Positions 55,818 through 64,000 of a stretch of DNA of 64,000 nucleotides are shown here, one piece after another. Location: contig NZ_FUYC01000001.1 of NCBI RefSeq assembly GCF_900167125.1, forward strand, positions 310,001 through 374,000. The letters run 5' to 3'. This DNA is from Paucidesulfovibrio gracilis DSM 16080. GTDB taxonomy: Bacteria; Desulfobacterota; Desulfovibrionia; Desulfovibrionales; Desulfovibrionaceae. How positions within the stretch are numbered: position 1 is the stretch's first letter; each line of letters opens with the position of its first letter. Under the pieces are notes generated by a model. The model made no database searches. It had not been told where the DNA came from and saw only the letters and a list, made by a program, of their open reading frames with translations. A program made the translations under genes and the position numbers.

Positions 55818-57941
55818 ATGAGCCAGGCCGCTCTTGCCGGGCCGGAGATGGTTCCGCCTCTTCGCCTTGATCTTGAAATCCAACCAGGTCCGGCTTCGCT
55901 GTGGGGACAGCCCACCTGGACCCTGCATGACCCCGCGGCCAATCGTTTTTTCCGCGTGGGAACGCGGGAGGTGGAAATTCTGCGAAGCTGGCGGCCCGGC
56001 CCAGTGGCCACTGTGGCCGAGCAGGCCCACACCCAGGCCACCCCCGTGACAGAAACACATGTCCTGGAATTGCGGGAATTCCTCTCCCGCAACAATCTGC
56101 TACGCGACACCCCGGACAGAGCCATTCCCCGTTTTTTGCGCGTCCAGGCGGCAAAACGCGGCCTGCGCCACCTGCTGCGCACGTACTTGTTTTTCCGTAT
56201 CCATTTGTTCCAACCCGACGCCTTTCTCTCCTCTCTGGCACAGCGCACCGGTGTTCTCTTTACCCCGGGATTCGCCCTGATCGCCCTGGGGTTCACCTTC
56301 CTGAGCCTTTTTCTGCTCTTGCGCCAGTGGGACATGTTTCTCGCCACCGTGCCGGAATTTCTCAACAGCCGAGGCGCGTTGCTCTCGCTTGTTTCCCTGT
56401 TCGGCGCAAAGATCTTTCATGAACTGGCCCACGGATTGGCCGCCAAACGCTTCGGCCTGCGGGTCACGAGCATGGGCGTGGCTGTTTTACTGCTCTGGCC
56501 GGTGCTCTATACCAACGTCAATCAATCCTGGAAGCTGAACGACTCGCGGCAACGCCTGATTATCGACGGTGCCGGCATTGCCGCGGAACTGCTCCTGGCG
56601 GCAGTGGCAGGATTTGCCTGGTTGTTGCTGGATCCCGGTCCCTTACGGGACATCTGCTTTGTGCTGGCTGTAACCAGCTGGATCATGTCTCTGGCCGTGA
56701 ACCTAAACCCGCTGATGCGCTTTGACGGATACTACCTGCTCAGTGACCTGCTGGGCGTGGATAACCTCATGGAGCGAGGGCAGGCACTCCTGCACTGGCA
56801 TGTTTCAGAATGGCTTACCGGTGCTGGGGATGCCCCCCCGGAACGACTGCCCGGTCCCACCCAATCCGTTGTCCTGGTCCATGCCGTGTGTACTCGCATT
56901 TACCGGTTGACCCTGGCCCTGAGTATTGCGGCCCTGGTCTATGCCCTGGCGTTCAAAGCGTTGGGCGTTTTTCTTGCGGTGCATCAATTGTGGAGTTCGC
57001 TCGGAGCGCCTTTGCTACGCGAAATTCGGCGCATCTGGAAACGACGGCAGGAGTTGGGCTTTCGCCCGATGATTCGCGGCAGCGTTTTCCTGGCAGTGGT
57101 ACTTTTGGTCCTTTGCTGGCCCTGGAATACCACGATTGCCACGCGTGCAATGCTCACGGCAGCACAAACAGCGCACCTGCACGCCCCATTCGACGGGGTG
57201 CTCACCAGGGTTCCCGCGCAAGAGCCGGTCCCCACCCGCATGGTTCACAAAGGAGACGCCCTTTTTCGCGTGCATTCCCCAGAACTGGAACAACACATCC
57301 GCGTGGCCGAAATACGCGAATCCTCCACACGGCACATGTCCGAATTGTTGAGCATGGACCAAACCATGCTGCGCCAACGCCTGACCCGGGAAGCCGAATC
57401 CCGGGAACAACGCGCCAACCTGGACGGTCTGCTGCAACGCCGTGAAAAGGCCGATATCCGCGCCCCGCTTTCCGGCCGGCTGGAGCTGCCGGCCCAGGCT
57501 TGGCGAACCGGCATTTTTGTGGCGGAAGGCACGTACCTGGGAACCGTGCTGGATACCACACGACAACGCATTGTGGCCTATGTGGACGAACTGGAATTGA
57601 GCCGCATCTCCCCGGGGGGATCGGCCCGGCTGTATCCCTATCGCCCGGAATCGCGCCCGGTTGACTGCGTGATTCGGTCCATTGACGCCACCGCAGCCAC
57701 GGTACTCGAGACTGCGGCTTTTGCCTCCGTCCATGGCGGGGATGTTCCCGCGAGGCAAGGACCGAAAGGACGGCTGATCCTCCAGGGTTCGGCCTATCGG
57801 GTGGTTCTGGAGCCGATTTCGCCGTGTCCCACGGAACGCCAATATTTTGGACGACTGGAGATCCAGGGACAGCGCTCCGCCCTAATTCAGCGGATTATTC
57901 AAAAAGTCCGGGGATTGCTCACACGCGAATTCGGCATCTGA
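55818..57941 (+). CDS. M50 (site-2 type) membrane metallopeptidase fused to a HlyD domain
   Basis: 707 residues from the ATG at 55818, four bases after the preceding stop; an open frame extends into that gene but has no better start. Residues 1-110 are cytoplasmic. Several membrane helices follow; one holds His201-Glu202-x-x-His205 (FHELAHG) and another NPLMRFDGYY with Asn297 and Asp303, the two zinc-site motifs of M50 proteases, so the active site looks complete. After further helices (to about 430) comes a periplasmic HlyD-like part with LHAPFDGVLTRVPA and KADIRAPLSGRLELPA. It could cleave or thread the giant substrate. Relatives are known in peptide and bacteriocin export; the role here is inference. 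A convergent gene follows after a terminator. Confidence 0.88.
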   Translation: MSQAALAGPEMVPPLRLDLEIQPGPASLWGQPTWTLHDPAANRFFRVGTREVEILRSWRPGPVATVAEQAHTQATPVTETHVLELREFLSRNNLLRDTPDRAIPRFLRVQAAKRGLRHLLRTYLFFRIHLFQPDAFLSSLAQRTGVLFTPGFALIALGFTFLSLFLLLRQWDMFLATVPEFLNSRGALLSLVSLFGAKIFHELAHGLAAKRFGLRVTSMGVAVLLLWPVLYTNVNQSWKLNDSRQRLIIDGAGIAAELLLAAVAGFAWLLLDPGPLRDICFVLAVTSWIMSLAVNLNPLMRFDGYYLLSDLLGVDNLMERGQALLHWHVSEWLTGAGDAPPERLPGPTQSVVLVHAVCTRIYRLTLALSIAALVYALAFKALGVFLAVHQLWSSLGAPLLREIRRIWKRRQELGFRPMIRGSVFLAVVLLVLCWPWNTTIATRAMLTAAQTAHLHAPFDGVLTRVPAQEPVPTRMVHKGDALFRVHSPELEQHIRVAEIRESSTRHMSELLSMDQTMLRQRLTREAESREQRANLDGLLQRREKADIRAPLSGRLELPAQAWRTGIFVAEGTYLGTVLDTTRQRIVAYVDELELSRISPGGSARLYPYRPESRPVDCVIRSIDATAATVLETAAFASVHGGDVPARQGPKGRLILQGSAYRVVLEPISPCPTERQYFGRLEIQGQRSALIQRIIQKVRGLLTREFGI

Positions 57942-58295
57942 CGGTCGTGTTGTGCTCCGGGCCTTCCGCGTCCGGGAGCCTTTCCCGATCGTTCATCCCC
58001 CCGCTCCATCTCGAAATGCCCTGACCGCGGCATCGCCACCCTGACACGCGACCAAGCCCGGCAACGCCCTGCCCCAGGCCCACCGTGACGCGAGAAAAGA
58101 CGGCGCCTGCGTTCCGAGGCCATTGCAGATTCAAACGAAAAAACGCACCGCGCCATTACGGGCGATGCGTTCATTTTCTGCCGCAGGGCATCAGGCACTC
58201 GGGTCAAGGCGTTCATGCCAGCACGCCGTACCCCCCTGATCCAAACAAACATGGGACCACGGCGGCACAAACCGGGCATGCGCAGGCAAGCAGGA
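57942..58295. other. Intergenic region between two convergent genes
   Basis: About 350 bases with no gene. Apart from the terminator at 58142-58171 I see nothing notable; small open frames have no ribosome-binding sites. Confidence 0.5.
58142..58171. terminator. Bidirectional terminator
   Basis: AACGCA (58142-58147) pairs with TGCGTT (58166-58171), with an inner stem CGCC/GGCG and loop ATTACG. The plus strand continues with cattttct and the minus strand with ttttcgttt, so it can end both converging genes. Confidence 0.65.
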
Positions 58296-59216
58296 CTAAT
58301 TCAGGATGTATCGACGCGGATTCTGGGGCTTGCCCGCCAGCAGCACTTCATAGTGCAGGTGGGGTCCGGTGCTGCGGCCGGTGTTGCCGACATAGGCGAT
58401 CACGTCGTCGCGACGCACCTTTTGACCGCGCTTCACTGCCATGGCCTTGAGATGGCCGTAGCGGGTGGTGATGTTGTTTTTGTGGCGGATGAGCAGGCTC
58501 AGGCCGTAGCCGCCGTCACGCCCGGCAAAAACGACCACGCCGTTGGCCGGGGCATGGATGGGGGTGCCGCGTCCGCCCGGAGGCACGATATCCAGACCAC
58601 GGTGAAATTTGTAGGTTTTGTCAAAGGGATGCTGGCGCATGCCGAACCCGGAGGTGATGCGGCCCTTCACAGGCCAGACCGACGGCGTGGAGTCCAGGAG
58701 CTGCTTGTTTTCGCGCACCTGCTTGAGAATGAGCTGCTGAAGCACTTCACTGTCCAACACGTCCCGGTTCAGTGCCACCACGGCCCCTTGCATGTTGCGA
58801 ACCAGGGTCCGCGTATCATACGGCGACAAGGTCATGCTGTTGATGAGCGGCCCGCCGCTGCCCGTAAAATCGTCCCAGTCCGGACGCGGACCGGACATGT
58901 TGGTCATGACCATGAGTTTGCGGCAAAAATCGTCGATCCGGTCATAGTCCAGCTGCAGGCCGGAAAGCTTTCGGGCCTGAAAGAGGATATCCAACCGCTG
59001 CTCCAGCCGGTCGTGTTCCAATGTCTCGTATCGAACCTGCAATTTCTGATGATCGAAATAGGTATCCAGCAAAAAACCGAAGCTTGTACCCAAGCCAACG
59101 AGCAACACAAAAAAAAGTACGGGCAGAACATTTCGGACCCGCATGGTCCGGCATTCCCCGCACTTTTCCGGGTAGACCAAAACTTGGCAGCTGGAGAATA
59201 GGCCGAATACGTTCAT
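58296..59216 (-). CDS. Membrane-anchored M23 family metallopeptidase
   Basis: 306 residues from the ATG at 59216. The opening SSCQVLVYPEKCGECRTMRVR followed by a membrane segment (VLPVLFFVLLVGLGTSFGFLL) is a known start for Desulfovibrio M23 peptidases (from memory). A coiled-coil region (RYETLEHDRLEQRLDILFQARK) comes next, then the peptidase domain with FHRGLDIVPPGGRGTPI, YGHLKAMAVKRGQKV and GPHLHYEVLLAG. All zinc ligands are present. It is likely a septal or cell-wall endopeptidase, anchored to the inner membrane facing the periplasm. It is divergent from glnS. Confidence 0.9.
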   Translation of the reverse strand: MNVFGLFSSCQVLVYPEKCGECRTMRVRNVLPVLFFVLLVGLGTSFGFLLDTYFDHQKLQVRYETLEHDRLEQRLDILFQARKLSGLQLDYDRIDDFCRKLMVMTNMSGPRPDWDDFTGSGGPLINSMTLSPYDTRTLVRNMQGAVVALNRDVLDSEVLQQLILKQVRENKQLLDSTPSVWPVKGRITSGFGMRQHPFDKTYKFHRGLDIVPPGGRGTPIHAPANGVVVFAGRDGGYGLSLLIRHKNNITTRYGHLKAMAVKRGQKVRRDDVIAYVGNTGRSTGPHLHYEVLLAGKPQNPRRYILN

Positions 59217-59568
59217 CGCTTCCAGTAGTGTTGCAGGTGGTGGCGCAAGCGTCCGCTTGTATGAAGGCATCGTCGGTTCGTGCCCTTGAGGGCATACACC
59301 ATTCCCCGGGAAATGAAAAGGGGTCTCAATGTTCTTCTCCTGATTTTTCGGGCCACTGGAGCCGCTATAACCGGTAGCCTGTACCCCCTGGCTTCGTTAT
59401 GGAAACACGGTTCACACCACATTTTCCCCGCCATGCAATCGCATGGGATGTTCCGCTCCATTTGACCCGGACGCGCATTTTCCGTATTTTCCGCCAACCG
59501 CCGGGCCATGCCGTTTTTTTTCGGCACGCCGCCCGAATCGGCAAACCATCCCACAACGAGGCAACACC
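59217..59568. other. Divergent intergenic region before glnS
   Basis: About 350 bases without a gene. It holds a good promoter for glnS (next entry); the promoter of the M23 peptidase must also lie here. Confidence 0.5.
59462..59490 (+). promoter_or_regulatory. Promoter of glnS
   Basis: TTGACC (59462-59467) and TATTTT (59485-59490) with a 17-base spacer. The leader is about 70 bases; GAGG lies eight bases before the ATG at 59569. Confidence 0.6.
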
Positions 59569-61275
59569 ATGAGCACCCCCAAAGACACCGGGAACAACGA
59601 AGCCCGGGTCGGCAAGGACTTCATCCGCACCATCATCGACAGCCACATGGCCGACAACCGCTATGAAGGCCGCGTTCACACGCGCTTTCCGCCCGAGCCG
59701 AACGGTTACCTGCACATCGGGCACGCCAAGTCCATCTGCCTGAACTTTGGTCTTGCCCAGGAATACGACGGCCAATGCAACCTGCGGTTTGACGACACCA
59801 ATCCGAGCAAGGAAGAACAGGAGTACGTGGATTCCATTCAGGAAGACGTGCGCTGGCTCGGCTACGACTGGGAAGACCGCCGCTGCTTCGCCTCCAATTA
59901 TTTCGATCAACTCTATGCGTTCGCGGAAAAGCTCATCCACATGGGCAAAGCCTATGTTGACGACCTCTCGGCCGAAGAGATCCGCGAATATCGCGGCACC
60001 CTGACCCAGCCCGGCAAGCCCTCGCCCTGGCGCGACCGCAGCCCCGAAGAAAACCTGGACCTGTTCCGACGCATGCGCGACGGCGAGTTTGAGGACGGTT
60101 CCAAAGTCCTGCGCGCCAAAATCGACATGGCCTCGCCCAACGTGCTCATGCGCGACCCCGCGCTCTACCGCATCAAGCGCGCGCATCACCACCGCACCGG
60201 GGACAAATGGTGCATTTATCCCATGTACGATTTCACCCACTGCCTGTCCGATGCCCTGGAAGGCATCACCCACTCCATCTGCACCCTGGAGTTTGAAAAC
60301 AACCGGGAGCTATACGACTGGGTTCTGGACACCGTGGGAGAATTTCCGCAACGGCCCTACCAGTATGAGTTCGCCCGCCTGAACCTTACCTATACCGTGC
60401 TCTCCAAACGCAAACTCATCCAACTGGTGGAAGAGGGACACGTTTCCGGCTGGGACGATCCGCGGCTGCCCACAATCTCCGGCATGCGCCGCCGGGGCTA
60501 CACCCCGCGCTCCCTGCGCGATTTCTGCGAGCGCATCGGCGTGGCAAAATCCAACTCCACCGTGGATTTTGCCCTGCTGGAGCATTGCGTGCGCGAGGAT
60601 CTCAACGCCCACGCGCCCCGGCTCATGGGCGTGCTCGATCCGGTAAAGCTGGTCATTGAGAATTACTCCGAGGACGAGACTGACACCTTTGAGATGCCGC
60701 TGCATCCCGAAGATGAGTCCATGGGTACCCGCAGCGTCCCCTTCACCCGGGAACTGTACATTGAACGCGCCGACTTCATGGAAGAGCCGCCCAAGAAATT
60801 CTTCCGCCTGGCTCCGGGCCGCGAAGTACGCCTACGCTATGCCTACTACGTGACCTGCACGGGTGTGGAAAAGGACGAAAACGGCAACATCACGGAAATC
60901 CGTTGCACCTACGATCCCAAAACCCGGGGCGGCTGGTCCGAGGACGGCCGCAAAGTCAAAGGGACGCTGCACTGGGTCAGTGCGGCCCACGCGGTTCCGG
61001 CCAAAGTCCGCCTCTACGACAAACTCTTCAACGTGGAAAACCCTGCCGGGGATAAGGAGCGGGACTTCAAGGAACACCTGAACCCCGATTCGCTAAAGGA
61101 AGTGCAAGCCCGGCTGGAACCCTATCTCGGCACCGTGGAACCGGGGTGGCTCTGCCAGTTCGAACGCCTGGGCTATTTCTGCTCGGATAGCAAGGACCAC
61201 GCCGCAGGGGCGCCCGTGTTCAACCGCACCGCCACCCTGCGGGATACCTGGGCCAAGATCGCAAAGAAAAAATAA
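59569..61275 (+). CDS. glnS: Glutamine--tRNA ligase
   Basis: 568 residues from the ATG at 59569. Class I synthetase marks are clear: [21 protein letters not shown] with the HIGH signature and, later, the KMSKS counterpart as VLSKRKL. The region [16 protein letters not shown] and [37 protein letters not shown] are typical of GlnRS rather than GluRS. A C-terminal anticodon-binding beta-barrel covers about 340-550. It charges tRNA-Gln with glutamine in the cytoplasm. It has its own promoter and ends in a strong hairpin. Confidence 0.98.
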   Translation: MSTPKDTGNNEARVGKDFIRTIIDSHMADNRYEGRVHTRFPPEPNGYLHIGHAKSICLNFGLAQEYDGQCNLRFDDTNPSKEEQEYVDSIQEDVRWLGYDWEDRRCFASNYFDQLYAFAEKLIHMGKAYVDDLSAEEIREYRGTLTQPGKPSPWRDRSPEENLDLFRRMRDGEFEDGSKVLRAKIDMASPNVLMRDPALYRIKRAHHHRTGDKWCIYPMYDFTHCLSDALEGITHSICTLEFENNRELYDWVLDTVGEFPQRPYQYEFARLNLTYTVLSKRKLIQLVEEGHVSGWDDPRLPTISGMRRRGYTPRSLRDFCERIGVAKSNSTVDFALLEHCVREDLNAHAPRLMGVLDPVKLVIENYSEDETDTFEMPLHPEDESMGTRSVPFTRELYIERADFMEEPPKKFFRLAPGREVRLRYAYYVTCTGVEKDENGNITEIRCTYDPKTRGGWSEDGRKVKGTLHWVSAAHAVPAKVRLYDKLFNVENPAGDKERDFKEHLNPDSLKEVQARLEPYLGTVEPGWLCQFERLGYFCSDSKDHAAGAPVFNRTATLRDTWAKIAKKK

Positions 61276-61322
61276 TCGCGTCCCGACCGGGAAAAGAAAT
61301 CCCGGTACCACGCAATACGCAG

Positions 61323-61357
61323 GAACCCCCTGAACCGAACATCGGCTCAGGGGGTTC
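61323..61357 (+). terminator. Hairpin terminator after glnS
   Basis: gaaccccctga (61323-61333) pairs perfectly with tcagggggttc (61347-61357), 47 bases after the stop. No T run follows, so efficiency is uncertain. Confidence 0.6.
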
Positions 61358-61451
61358 GCGTATGGAGAAGAGGAAGAAGCGTGGAATGTCGCCCCGGGCC
61401 GCTCCTGCCCGGACGCTTTCCGGTCCCTGTTCATGGGCCGGGAAGAATGAC

Positions 61452-61640
61452 CTATCTCCCGGTCAATGCGCGGGAGTGGAAGAAACAATAAAAATCGCCA
61501 TGCCCAAAATCGCACTCGGTCCGGTGCATGCGCTCACGCAGCGCCGCCACCAGCGAGACGACCACGCGGCTGGCCCGAAAAAACAGCACCACCGCGCAAA
61601 ACAGCATGACAAGTTCAGTAAACAACAATTCAACGCTCAT
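61452..61640 (-). CDS. Small membrane protein, unknown function
   Basis: 62 residues from the ATG at 61640, with AGGGGG five bases upstream. One hydrophobic helix (about 2-18: LLFTELVMLFCAVVLFF) is followed by a second amphipathic or membrane helix (VVVSLVAALRERMHR) and a Cys/His-containing tail (TECDFGHGDFYCFFH). No family is recognised. Lying alone downstream of glnS on the opposite strand, it could be a real small protein or a chance frame; the good ribosome-binding site is the best support. Confidence 0.45.
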   Translation of the reverse strand: MSVELLFTELVMLFCAVVLFFRASRVVVSLVAALRERMHRTECDFGHGDFYCFFHSRALTGR

Positions 61641-61819
61641 AAATGCCCCCTGTGTCGATCTCTGTGTACCCCAAAAAACTACTCCGCATCCGGAACAGGT
61701 CAAGCAAGCTGCATTAATTCTTTATTTCACGAGCCATTGAATCGACAGGGACGAGGAGCACAACATTTTGTTTTTATTGAATTCCGCTCTTGAACAACCA
61801 TGCAAACCACACCGAGATA

Positions 61820-61851
61820 AAGAAAAAAGGCACAAGCACGACATGTGCCTT
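61820..61851 (-). terminator. Intrinsic terminator of the stator-hemerythrin operon
   Basis: aaggcaca (61827-61834) pairs with tgtgcctt (61844-61851); on the minus strand it is followed by ttttttct. It lies 47 bases after the hemerythrin stop and closes the motA operon. Confidence 0.85.
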
Positions 61852-61898
61852 GCGCCTTGAATCAGACCATTGCAGGGCAAAAAACTCGTGCGTCCCGG

Positions 61899-62306
61899 TC
61901 AGGCTTCCCCTTTTCGCCGCAAGAATTGCGCGTAACGCATGTCGGTTTCCTGCACATGCAGCACGAACCACTGCCGCAGATACTCATGCAAATTCACGCA
62001 GACATCGGGTTCCCCGGTGCGCAGATCCAAAGAAAAATCCTCCACTTCGTCCACGAATTCCTCGTGCTCGCGGTGGTGCTCGTCAAGCTCGGGATAGTCA
62101 TGCTTGCGAAGCAGGCGTTCTTCACTGGTAAAATGGTACGAGGAATACAGCTTGAGCTGCTCCATGACGTCATCAATGACCGTTTTGCCGCGGCCTTCTT
62201 CAATGGCCTGTCCCAAGTCATTGATCAGCCGTACCAGATTCATGTGCTGTGCATCGAGCAGGCCGATGCCGGTTTCCAGGTCGGGGCTCCATTCAATGGA
62301 TTTCAT
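61899..62306 (-). CDS. Bacteriohemerythrin
   Basis: 135 residues from the ATG at 62306 with AAGGGGG just upstream. The di-iron site residues are in order: H in LLDAQHMNLVRLIND, H and E in YSSYHFTSEERLLRKHDYPELDEHHREHEEF, and the last H in FVLHVQETDMRYAQFL. It binds O2 reversibly in the cytoplasm. The gene starts 29 bases after the stop of the second motB-like gene and precedes the operon terminator, so it is co-transcribed with the flagellar stator. It is a single domain with no chemoreceptor part. Confidence 0.95.
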   Translation of the reverse strand: MKSIEWSPDLETGIGLLDAQHMNLVRLINDLGQAIEEGRGKTVIDDVMEQLKLYSSYHFTSEERLLRKHDYPELDEHHREHEEFVDEVEDFSLDLRTGEPDVCVNLHEYLRQWFVLHVQETDMRYAQFLRRKGEA

Positions 62307-62335
62307 GCATTCCCCCTTGCGAAGTTTGCCGCCGG

Positions 62336-63079
62336 TTACCAGTTTTCGGCTCCCGGTGCCTGAAAGTAAAACTCCACCCGACGGTTCAGAGCCTTGTTTG
62401 CGGCCGTGGTGCTGGGTACCAGCGGCTTGGACCCGGCCAGTCCCACGGCCTTGAGCCGCTGGGGCGACACGCTGGAATGCTCCAGGATGAACCGAAGACA
62501 GGCCGCAGCCCGGGTCGCGGACAGCTCCCAATTGGTATCGAACAATTGTTCATTGAGATCCTCGCCGTCGGTGTGCCCCCGCACGATGAGATTAAACGGC
62601 GTGGAATTGAGCAACTTGATGACCTCCACCAACACACTGATGGATTCGGGCATCAAATCCGAGGAACCAGGGCGGAACATGGCCTTGTTGCCCACCCGCA
62701 ACATGACGCCGGTATTGTCCACACTGAGGGATGCCTCGCCGGTGAGACTTTCGTCCTGAATAAACTTCTTGAGCGAAGCGGCAAGCTGCTTGATGTCGTT
62801 TTCACTTTCGACCTGCCGCTTGAACTGCCGCGAAGTATCCGCATACGGAATCTCGCGGGCGTCGCTGCGTTCCTTTTGCACGCCGAATGCGTCGGACATG
62901 GCGCCCATGAGCATTTGGAAGTTGTTGATGTCCTGGTTGGTGAACGACAGCAGCAGCACGAAGAAACACAACAACAGGGTGACCATGTCCGCAAACGTGG
63001 CCATCCACGGCGGCAGTCCCTCCTCCCGTGGGGGCGGGTCTTCCACCTGTTCGATGATGATCACATCTTCTTCGGGCAT
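62336..63079 (-). CDS. Second MotB-like stator protein (OmpA-family peptidoglycan-binding)
   Basis: 247 residues from the ATG at 63079. The plug and membrane segment is PPWMATFADMVTLLLCFFVLLLSF, with Asp31 in the proton channel position. A linker of about 75 residues and an OmpA-like peptidoglycan-binding domain follow (VMLRVGNKAMFRPGSSDLMPES, VRGHTDGEDL and NKALNRRVEFYF). The transmembrane block is almost identical to that of the neighbouring MotB, which suggests a duplicated stator half. The gene starts overlapping the motB stop region, five bases apart. It may form mixed stators or a second, regulated motor unit. Confidence 0.92.
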   Translation of the reverse strand: MPEEDVIIIEQVEDPPPREEGLPPWMATFADMVTLLLCFFVLLLSFTNQDINNFQMLMGAMSDAFGVQKERSDAREIPYADTSRQFKRQVESENDIKQLAASLKKFIQDESLTGEASLSVDNTGVMLRVGNKAMFRPGSSDLMPESISVLVEVIKLLNSTPFNLIVRGHTDGEDLNEQLFDTNWELSATRAAACLRFILEHSSVSPQRLKAVGLAGSKPLVPSTTAANKALNRRVEFYFQAPGAENW

Positions 63080-63083
63080 GGGA

Positions 63084-63836
63084 CTACCATTGATCCTTTT
63101 CCGGTTGGTGGAAATGAAATTCCACCCGCTGATTTTTGAGCCGTCCCTCGGGGGTGGCATTGGAAGCCACGGGCCGGGTGTGCGCGTATCCCACGGCCTT
63201 GACCCGGTTCACGGGAATGCCGCCTACCTCCAGGATGTAAGCCAGGGCATTGGCCGCCCGCGCCGCGGAAAGTTCCCAATTGGAAGGATAGCGTCCCGTG
63301 CTCACGGGCCGGTCGTCGGTATGGCCGCGCACCACCAGATTGAGGGGGTACTCCTTGAGTACCAGAATCACGGCGTCCAGCGCTTGTTTCGCCTCGGGCG
63401 ACAATGTCGCGGACCCGGGATCGAACAGTGCGCCGCTTTGCACGTCCAGCAACACGCCCTCGCGGTCCACCCGTACGCCGCTGGCTCGTTTCAATTCCGG
63501 GGTTTTTTCCAAAATGGACCGGATACGCACCACCACGCCGTTGAGAATCTGCTCGGACGTGCTGGTGGGGGCGGAGTTCACTTCCGTGGAACTTGTGGTT
63601 TCCAGGGCCAGTTCCGACGACTTGGTACGAACAACAGCCACGCCGAACGCATCGCGCAGGGAGCCGAGTACGTCGCGGAACTTTTGCACGTCCTGCTCGG
63701 CAAAGGAAAGCAGCAGCACGAAAAAGCACAGCAGCAGGGTGACCATGTCCGCAAACGTGGCCATCCAGGGCGGCAGCCCTGGGTCGTGCGGCCCTTCTTC
63801 TGCGGGCTTTTTTACGATGATGACCTTTTTGGCCAT
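63084..63836 (-). CDS. motB: Flagellar motor protein MotB
   Basis: 250 residues. PPWMATFADMVTLLLCFFVLLLSF contains the channel Asp30, and the C-terminal OmpA-like domain shows VLLDVQSGALFDPGSATLSPEA, VVRGHTDDRPV and PEGRLKNQRVEFHF. It pairs with MotA to make the ion-driven stator anchored to the cell wall. It follows motA by eight bases and precedes a second motB-like gene. Whether the ion is H+ or Na+ cannot be read safely. Confidence 0.95.
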   Translation of the reverse strand: MAKKVIIVKKPAEEGPHDPGLPPWMATFADMVTLLLCFFVLLLSFAEQDVQKFRDVLGSLRDAFGVAVVRTKSSELALETTSSTEVNSAPTSTSEQILNGVVVRIRSILEKTPELKRASGVRVDREGVLLDVQSGALFDPGSATLSPEAKQALDAVILVLKEYPLNLVVRGHTDDRPVSTGRYPSNWELSAARAANALAYILEVGGIPVNRVKAVGYAHTRPVASNATPEGRLKNQRVEFHFHQPEKDQW

Positions 63837-63844
63837 GGCCGCCC

Positions 63845-64000
63845 CTAGCTGGAGGATTCACGCATGGCCGGACTCAGGAAGGCCATGAGTTTTTCCTTGA
63901 CGATGGAGGGATGGTCGCCCCGTTGAATGGACACCACCCCTTCCAGCATGATTTCCATATACAACTGGTCCTCGGCGCTTCGGCCTTCGAGCTTGGTGGA
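63845..64000 (-). CDS. motA: Flagellar motor protein MotA, C-terminal fragment
   Basis: The window holds the last 51 residues of a minus-strand gene that continues beyond 64000; the stop is at 63845-63847. The visible end includes LYMEIMLEGVVSIQRGDHPSIVKEKLMAFL, the conserved cytoplasmic tail of MotA. The stop lies eight bases before motB. Confidence 0.9.
   Translation of the reverse strand, partial: STKLEGRSAEDQLYMEIMLEGVVSIQRGDHPSIVKEKLMAFLSPAMRESSS

Overview
The window reads like the chromosome of a GC-rich, anaerobic sulfate reducer of the Desulfovibrionaceae type (Deltaproteobacteria/Desulfobacterota). This rests on a periplasmic Tat-exported [NiFe] hydrogenase co-transcribed with a class III multihaem cytochrome c, a bacteriohemerythrin, a TGAAAATnATTTTCA-type Fur box, and the family resemblance of many genes. 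This is inference from gene content; no species is claimed.

Layout. 1-3.3 kb: the end of a periplasmic polyamine-type binding protein and a large hybrid sensor kinase. 3.4-11.7 kb: an ~8.3 kb integrative island in tRNA-Thr(CGT). It has a 19-bp att repeat at each end, a tyrosine integrase, a serine recombinase with repeated operator-like sites, a Rep-like protein whose catalytic residues look degenerate, and a three-gene operon (cytosine-5 DNA methyltransferase, UvrD-like helicase fused to a Cas4/AddB-like nuclease, small acidic protein) that looks like a defence cassette. 11.8-18.1 kb: isoprenoid and exonuclease VII operon (xseA, M23 peptidase, xseB, ispA, dxs, lipoprotein). 18.5-21.4 kb: an ABC transporter operon with a Fur-box-like operator. 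21.7-23.9 kb: a secreted alpha/beta hydrolase coupled to an MlaA lipoprotein. 23.9-27.0 kb: cytochrome c3-HynB-HynA hydrogenase operon. 27.2-37.7 kb: housekeeping and unknown genes (ArfB-like rescue factor, YchJ-like protein, YitT and PsiE membrane proteins, a P-type ATPase, secreted repeat and Cys-rich proteins) and a ~390-bp intergenic element with terminal inverted repeats.

38.0-57.9 kb is the most striking region. A 4,681-residue protein has an N-terminal LEPR-XLL tag, a DUF4347 domain and about 30 cadherin-like repeats. It is followed immediately by a TolC-family lipoprotein, a periplasmic adaptor, a membrane HlyD protein with a GAF-like N-terminus, and an M50 site-2-type metallopeptidase fused to a HlyD domain. 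No ABC ATPase is present, so this looks like a dedicated, non-canonical export or processing machine for a giant surface protein.

58.3-64.0 kb: an M23 peptidase, glnS, a small membrane protein, and a flagellar stator operon (motA, motB, a second motB-like gene) that ends with a bacteriohemerythrin gene before a clear intrinsic terminator.
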